Assembly: GCA_964485855.1 (NCBI GenBank)
Contig: CAZAKI010000061.1
Location: 1-9,057 of the forward strand
Direction of reading: 5' to 3'
DNA: 9,057 nt
DNA from: UBA993 sp964485855
GTDB taxonomy: Bacteria > Bacillota > Dethiobacteria > DTU022
Below are positions 6,369-9,057 of the stretch, piece after piece (position 1 is the first letter of the stretch; the number at the start of each line of letters is the position of its first letter). Both the position numbers and the translations under genes were made by a program. The notes beneath the pieces are model-generated. The model saw nothing but the letters and a program-made list of their open reading frames with translations. It did no database searches and was not told the DNA's origin.

Positions 6369-7097
6369 ATGAGCAATAAGAAGATGTTTACGGTATTTGT
6401 CCTGGCCCTGCTGGCAGTTTTTGTGGTCAGCGGCTGCGGCACCCAGGTTAACACCGGGGCGACGGGAGAACCGATGGTGATCCAGACTTACGGTGAGGCC
6501 GAGCTGAAAGCCGAGCCTGATCTGGCCAGGATCGGCCTGGCGGTGGAAACGCGAGGTTCCTCGGCAGAGCAGGCGGTGGAGGAAAACGCCCGCCTGGCCA
6601 ATGCTGTTTTTGACGCGCTTAAAAGTTACGGGTTGGATGAAGATGAAATCAAGACCGGATCGTACCGCCTCCACAGCTACCGCGAATGGTATGACGAACG
6701 CCCAGACGGTGAAGAGGTAATCACTTTCCAGGCGGTTAATGAGGTGGTAGTCTCAACTTCAAGGATTGAAGAGGTGGGTGAAATAATTGACCTGGCAGTA
6801 AAAGCCGGAGCCAATAATATTAACTTTATTAATTTTGAACTGGAAGATCCACAGGCGCTGAAAGTTGAGGCTTTACAGGCGGCCACCGAACAGGCTGAGA
6901 TGAAGGCCGCTGCCATTGCCGAAAGCGCCGGAGAAAAGATAAGCGGACTCTACCGCATCAGGGAGGAAAGAACAGATTATACGCCCTATACGGTGAGGCA
7001 GGAAGTAGCAGCCGATATGGGCATGGGGGCCCCGACACCGATTGCCCCCGACGAGGTGACGGTAAGGGCAATGGTGACCGCGGAGTTTGCCTTTTAA
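6369..7097 (+). CDS. SIMPL-domain (DUF541/YggE-like) lipoprotein
   Basis: This 242-residue protein begins with a lipoprotein signal peptide: positive MSNKK, a hydrophobic core at 6-20 and the lipobox VVSGC with Cys23 as the lipidated residue. It should be anchored outside the membrane. Residues about 38-242 are a full SIMPL domain, from VIQTYGEAELKAEPDLARI through the middle repeat VNEVVVSTSRIEEVGEIID to the C-terminal PDEVTVRAMVTAEFAF. SIMPL proteins are periplasmic or surface proteins, some linked to oxidative stress or to oligomeric assemblies; the biochemical role is unsettled. The ribosome binding site AAAGGGGG is eight bases before the ATG. No promoter is evident just upstream, so it may depend on readthrough from the methyltransferase gene. 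The remains of a second gene of this family lie at 8738-8773. Confidence 0.92.
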   Translation: MSNKKMFTVFVLALLAVFVVSGCGTQVNTGATGEPMVIQTYGEAELKAEPDLARIGLAVETRGSSAEQAVEENARLANAVFDALKSYGLDEDEIKTGSYRLHSYREWYDERPDGEEVITFQAVNEVVVSTSRIEEVGEIIDLAVKAGANNINFINFELEDPQALKVEALQAATEQAEMKAAAIAESAGEKISGLYRIREERTDYTPYTVRQEVAADMGMGAPTPIAPDEVTVRAMVTAEFAF

Positions 7098-7119
7098 AAG
7101 GTTGAACCGAGGGTAGGGG

Positions 7120-7166
7120 CAAAATAGTTACAGGCCACAGCCAAAAAGGCTGGGCCTTCTATTTTG
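7120..7166. terminator. Terminator between convergent SIMPL and vapC genes
   Basis: The core hairpin (7133-7156) pairs GGCCACAGCC with GGCTGGGCC, with one bulged A and an AAAAA loop; the plus strand then runs TTCTATTTTG. An outer pair, CAAAATAG (7120-7127) and CTATTTTG (7159-7166), encloses the core, so each strand has a T-rich tail that pairs with an A-rich upstream arm. This is the usual form of a bidirectional terminator, and it sits between two convergent genes. Confidence 0.75.
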
Positions 7167-7170
7167 TCCT

Positions 7171-7566
7171 TTAGATTCCGATGATTTCAACCTTGGCACC
7201 GAGAGTAGTGTTTATTATTTTGAAGTGTTTGTCGATGGTGCAGATCGAGCAGTTGTTATTCCGGGCAACTGTATAGATGATTAAATCGGCCAGGGGAACA
7301 GTTATTCCTTTACTTCGCAACAACGCCCCTAATTTACCAGCATTAGACCAATCCTGATCGGTAATTTTAAGCCGTGGAAGACTCTCCAGTGAAATGTAAA
7401 AAGACTCTTTCTCTTTTTCGGTTTTCATGCCCTGGATCAGTTCAGTGATCACCGGTCCGGTAATAAAAGAAACGTAGACTTCCCTGTTATGGACCATAGC
7501 AACAACGGTTGGGTTACCTTTGAAATACTCCACCCAGGCCGAGGTATCGATTAATATGTTTTTCAT
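7171..7566 (-). CDS. vapC: PIN-domain toxin of a VapBC pair
   Basis: This 131-residue PIN-domain ribonuclease has the four acidic metal-site residues in place: D7 in LIDTSAWVEYF, E42 in ITELIQG, D94 in VPLADLIIYTVA and D112 in TIDKHF. The length is typical of the family. VapC toxins cleave tRNA or rRNA when freed from the antitoxin; the target cannot be predicted here. Its ATG overlaps the antitoxin stop as ATGA, so translation is coupled. It is transcribed with the antitoxin from the promoter at 7801-7829. The gene is complete, with no sign of inactivation, although it borders a degraded region. Confidence 0.93.
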   Translation of the reverse strand: MKNILIDTSAWVEYFKGNPTVVAMVHNREVYVSFITGPVITELIQGMKTEKEKESFYISLESLPRLKITDQDWSNAGKLGALLRSKGITVPLADLIIYTVARNNNCSICTIDKHFKIINTTLGAKVEIIGI

Positions 7567-7763
7567 CGCTCGTTATCCCTTAACTGTCCCATGGCCTCTT
7601 CATCAAACTCAACTTTTCCAATCAGTGACCGCAGCTGCTCCATCTTTTTAATCTGGATCGCATCCCGGACAGCATATTCGATTGCTTTCGACCTTGATTC
7701 AGCTTTATAGATAGCCTCTGCTTCTTTGATCAGTTGATCATCAATATTAATTGTTGTGCGCAC
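7563..7763 (-). CDS. vapB: VapB-family antitoxin
   Basis: This 66-residue protein has the compact VapB pattern: an N-terminal strand RTTINIDDQLIKEA for ribbon-helix-helix DNA binding, then the helix SRSKAIEYAVRDAIQI, and a C-terminal tail with EQLRSLIGKVEFDEE that should wrap the toxin active site. The frame stays open upstream, but the GTG at 7763-7761 is the likely start: it has GAGGTG eight bases ahead and gives the usual VapB N-terminus. The longer frame would run back through the operator and promoter. It overlaps vapC by four bases. Autoregulation through the dyad at 7805-7822 is expected. Confidence 0.9.
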   Translation of the reverse strand: MRTTINIDDQLIKEAEAIYKAESRSKAIEYAVRDAIQIKKMEQLRSLIGKVEFDEEAMGQLRDNER

Positions 7764-7800
7764 TATAACATCACCTCTATAACCATATAGCTGCATACTT

Positions 7801-7829
7801 ATTATATGCACTGCTGTGCATACTGTCAA
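7801..7829 (-). promoter_or_regulatory. vapBC promoter with perfect consensus and overlapping operator
   Basis: The minus strand reads TTGACA (7829-7824), a 17-base spacer, and TATAAT (7806-7801), identical to the sigma-A consensus. Within it lies a perfect inverted repeat, TATGCAC-4-GTGCATA on the minus strand (TATGCAC-TGCT-GTGCATA as written, 7805-7822), overlapping the -10. Another TATGCA half-site follows near 7791-7796. Repressor binding would hide the -10 element, the standard layout for type II toxin-antitoxin autorepression. Confidence 0.85.
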
Positions 7830-7936
7830 TTATTCAGGGAGGCTTTAAAGGGATTAGAATGTGCTTTGCAGAATGATCAGTAATCTCTAATAACGCATCA
7901 AGAAGGAGAATAACTGAGGAAAAGACTATCCGGTAA

Positions 7937-8053
7937 AATGCCAGCGCAGGCCGGAGCGATGTGCAGCCGGATAGCGTGGCAATGGGTACCCGCTACGATC
8001 TGACTGAGGAGTGATTTAAAGAGATCAAGGCGGTTATCGCCAGGGAAAAGTAA
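7937..8053 (+). pseudogene. Coding-like fragment broken by TGA
   Basis: One plus-strand frame reads NASAGRSDVQPDSVAMGTRY, then DLTEE, then TGA at 8012-8014, then FKEIKAVIAREK and a TAA at 8051-8053. There is no ribosome binding site at the internal ATG (7982). The amino acid pattern looks protein-like but is too short to assign. Its left end overlaps an 8-bp inverted repeat, CTATCCGG (7926-7933) with CCGGATAG (7967-7974). I read it as the remains of a decayed gene, with low confidence. Confidence 0.25.
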
Positions 8054-8073
8054 CTTGTTGATGGAGGGTTATA

Positions 8074-8451
8074 ATGATCAGGAAAACAGCTAGTATCTTT
8101 TCAATTGTCGTCGGAATATCAATGATTACGATGTGGATGATGTTTTATTTTACAGGCTCCATCCCGGAACTGACTTCTGAGCCAGCCAGGATTACCTTGC
8201 ATCTTGCTGCAGAGTTAACTACGGCGATAGCGCTTATTGTTGGTGGGTGGGGGCTCCTGAAGTTCACACTTTGGGGAGAGAAACTTTACCTGCTAGCCAC
8301 CGGCGCTTTGATTTATACGATGATCCAGAGCCCCGGTTATTATCTGCAAACCGGTGAGATCGGGTTTGTAGTGATGTTTGCCGTACTGCTTATGCTGACG
8401 CTTGTTATTCTGATGAAATTATTGAGGTGGTTTTCCGGCCCGCTTAAATAG
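8074..8451 (+). CDS. Small four-helix membrane protein of unknown function
   Basis: This 125-residue protein is almost entirely hydrophobic, with four predicted membrane segments at about 7-27, 41-63, 70-86 and 97-118 and a positively charged C-terminus (KLLRWFSGPLK). Charged or polar residues inside or near the membrane (H43, E47, E69) may matter, but I recognise no family motif. The ATG has GGAGGG five bases ahead, a strong and well-spaced ribosome binding site, and the frame is free of interruptions, which supports a live gene within an otherwise decayed region. No clear promoter is visible upstream. The fold resembles many small integral membrane proteins of unknown role; no function is proposed. 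Confidence 0.72.
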   Translation: MIRKTASIFSIVVGISMITMWMMFYFTGSIPELTSEPARITLHLAAELTTAIALIVGGWGLLKFTLWGEKLYLLATGALIYTMIQSPGYYLQTGEIGFVVMFAVLLMLTLVILMKLLRWFSGPLK

Positions 8452-8473
8452 GGTAAATGGATATTTAGATCAA

Positions 8474-8707
8474 TCATTTTGCCGGCCGTAAGAGAGCATT
8501 AAAAAGATTAAACAAACCTACAGTAACCAGCATGGTAAGATAGTCAAAAGCCAGTAGCATCAACAGGAACCTCAGAAGACTGCCGAGCAGAGATAGCTTG
8601 ATAACCCTGCCAACACCTATATTTTTTTTCGATAACGGTCCGACTATTAGCCCTTGGGTCAGGGGATAGTTTAGTTCTGTTACCATTAATATGGTTCCAA
8701 CTTCTTC
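8474..8707 (-). pseudogene. Internal fragment of an MFS transporter
   Basis: The minus-strand frame reads EEVGTILMVTELNYPLTQGL, then IVGPLSKKNIGVGRVIKLSL, then two hydrophobic segments (LLGSLLRFLLMLLAF and YLTMLVTVGLFNLFNALL) ending RPAK before a stop. The GPLSKKxGxxRVI loop and the following LLRPA match the middle of major facilitator drug-efflux proteins, around the central loop and helices 7-8. A stop (TAA, 8708-8710) lies just upstream, and an intact MFS protein would be about five times longer, so both ends are missing. An ATG at 8686 could in principle start a 70-residue protein, but no good ribosome binding site precedes it. Confidence 0.6.
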
Positions 8708-8719
8708 TTAAACTTGGTT

Positions 8720-8773
8720 GATGCAAATAAGGCGTAAGTGCGGGCCATGGTTACGGCGGAGTTTGCTTTTTGA
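8720..8773 (+). pseudogene. 3' remnant of a second SIMPL-domain gene
   Basis: Positions 8738-8773 read VRAMVTAEFAF and stop. This is identical in all 11 residues to the C-terminus of the intact SIMPL lipoprotein (7065-7097). By hand alignment about seven of 36 bases differ, and among the sense codons all differences are synonymous. Just upstream the frame has a TAA (8735-8737) and only weak resemblance. This looks like the tail of a paralogue that diverged while functional and was later truncated. A terminator follows at 8809. Confidence 0.7.
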
Positions 8774-8808
8774 GAGCTAGGACTGAAAGGTGCTTGGAAA
8801 TGATTTAA

Positions 8809-8840
8809 GGGCCTCAACTATTGTGGTTGAAGCCCTTTTT
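8809..8840 (+). terminator. Rho-independent terminator after the SIMPL remnant
   Basis: The stem pairs GGGC-C-TCAAC (8809-8818) with GTTGA-A-GCCC (8826-8835), with one internal mismatch and a seven-base loop, followed by five Ts (8836-8840). It lies 35 bases after the SIMPL remnant and was probably that gene's terminator. Confidence 0.8.
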
Positions 8841-8869
8841 CCTAACAACAGACAAACTGATGCGATCAA

Positions 8870-9043
8870 TTATGCGTTTATTATTAAATCCAAGGCGCTA
8901 TTCATTTCATCCGCAAGTTTGGTTGGATAGCTATCTTTTAATATTGACCGAACTTCATCTTTAGCACGTTCAACAATCCCTTTCGCACCGGCAGCAATCC
9001 ACCCATCCCTGGTTTTCGGTTTTAGCAATTTAGTATTAAAGAA
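8870..9043 (-). pseudogene. C-terminal fragment resembling MttB-type methyltransferases
   Basis: The minus-strand frame gives 57 residues, including KTRDGWIAAGAKGIVERAKD, EVRSILKDSYPTKLADEMN and SALDLIINA, then TAA. The W-x-x-x-GAK-x-x-x-ERA-x-x-x-V-x-x-IL pattern with a spaced P-x-x-L resembles the extreme C-terminus of trimethylamine/glycine-betaine corrinoid methyltransferases. A TGA at 9044-9046 closes the frame upstream and no plausible start with a ribosome binding site is present, so this is most likely a truncated remnant. The window ends 11 bases beyond. The TGA is not the amber codon used for pyrrolysine in some family members. Confidence 0.5.
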
Positions 9044-9057
9044 TCAACACTATGTAT

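Noticed and set aside
6285..6674. Minus-strand frame of 129 residues opposite the SIMPL gene
   Set aside because: Shadow of the lipoprotein gene, whose signal peptide and domain are clear.
7764..7829. Upstream extension of the vapB frame
   Set aside because: It would translate through the operator and the -10 element; a mature transcript starting near 7795 cannot contain it.
1..9057. Reassignment of TGA as a sense codon in this genome
   Set aside because: vapB ends in a TGA that overlaps the vapC start in the usual ATGA form, and the other intact genes end in TAA or TAG with Trp encoded by TGG; the interrupted frames are better seen as local events.
1..9057. CRISPR array, tRNA, rRNA or complete insertion sequence
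   Set aside because: No regularly spaced direct repeats, no cloverleaf with conserved tRNA bases, no rRNA segments and no transposase motif were seen on either strand.

Overview
The window looks like a piece of a low-to-middle GC Gram-positive (Firmicutes) chromosome, most likely from an anaerobic clostridial lineage. The reasons are strong AGGAGG-type ribosome binding sites, consensus TTGACA/TATAAT promoters, frequent GTG and TTG starts, a PadR-HAAS regulatory pair, and a remnant resembling the trimethylamine methyltransferase (MttB) family. The lineage is an inference; there is no rRNA or other marker here.

Layout. Positions 1-260 hold no protein gene but have a good plus-strand promoter followed by three consecutive hairpins, a candidate small RNA that converges on an NYN-domain nuclease gene (256-774, minus). 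About 370 bp without a recognisable gene follow. Then comes a minus-strand block: aldehyde dehydrogenase (5140 to 3761), an AraC/GyrI regulator (3687 to 2686) with a strong internal translation start, a terminator, and a PadR repressor plus HAAS-type membrane protein (2532 to 1184) under a promoter that carries a dyad operator. Positions 5141-5439 form a divergent intergenic region. On the plus strand there follow a small ORF interrupted by an in-frame TGA (5440-5631), an isoprenylcysteine/phospholipid-methyltransferase-like membrane protein (5677-6288) and a SIMPL-domain lipoprotein (6369-7097). A bidirectional-looking terminator separates these from a minus-strand VapBC toxin-antitoxin pair (7763 to 7171) with a perfect-consensus, operator-bearing promoter.

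The right end (about 7830-9057) is mostly decayed DNA. It holds a coding-like stretch broken by TGA, one intact small four-helix membrane protein (8074-8451), a middle piece of an MFS transporter, the last 11 codons of a second SIMPL gene with its terminator, and a C-terminal piece of an MttB-like protein. These pieces lie side by side in mixed orientations, so this is a site of repeated deletion and rearrangement.

How the genes work together. PadR/HAAS and VapBC are two self-contained autoregulated modules with the same promoter design, a dyad placed between -35 and -10. The aldehyde dehydrogenase and AraC/GyrI gene are probably co-transcribed, which suggests ligand-responsive control of an aldehyde or stress function. 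The strongest candidates for something undescribed are the three-hairpin RNA, the internal start that would release a free GyrI domain, and the TGA-interrupted small ORF with a hairpin just downstream of the TGA. None is proven by sequence alone.
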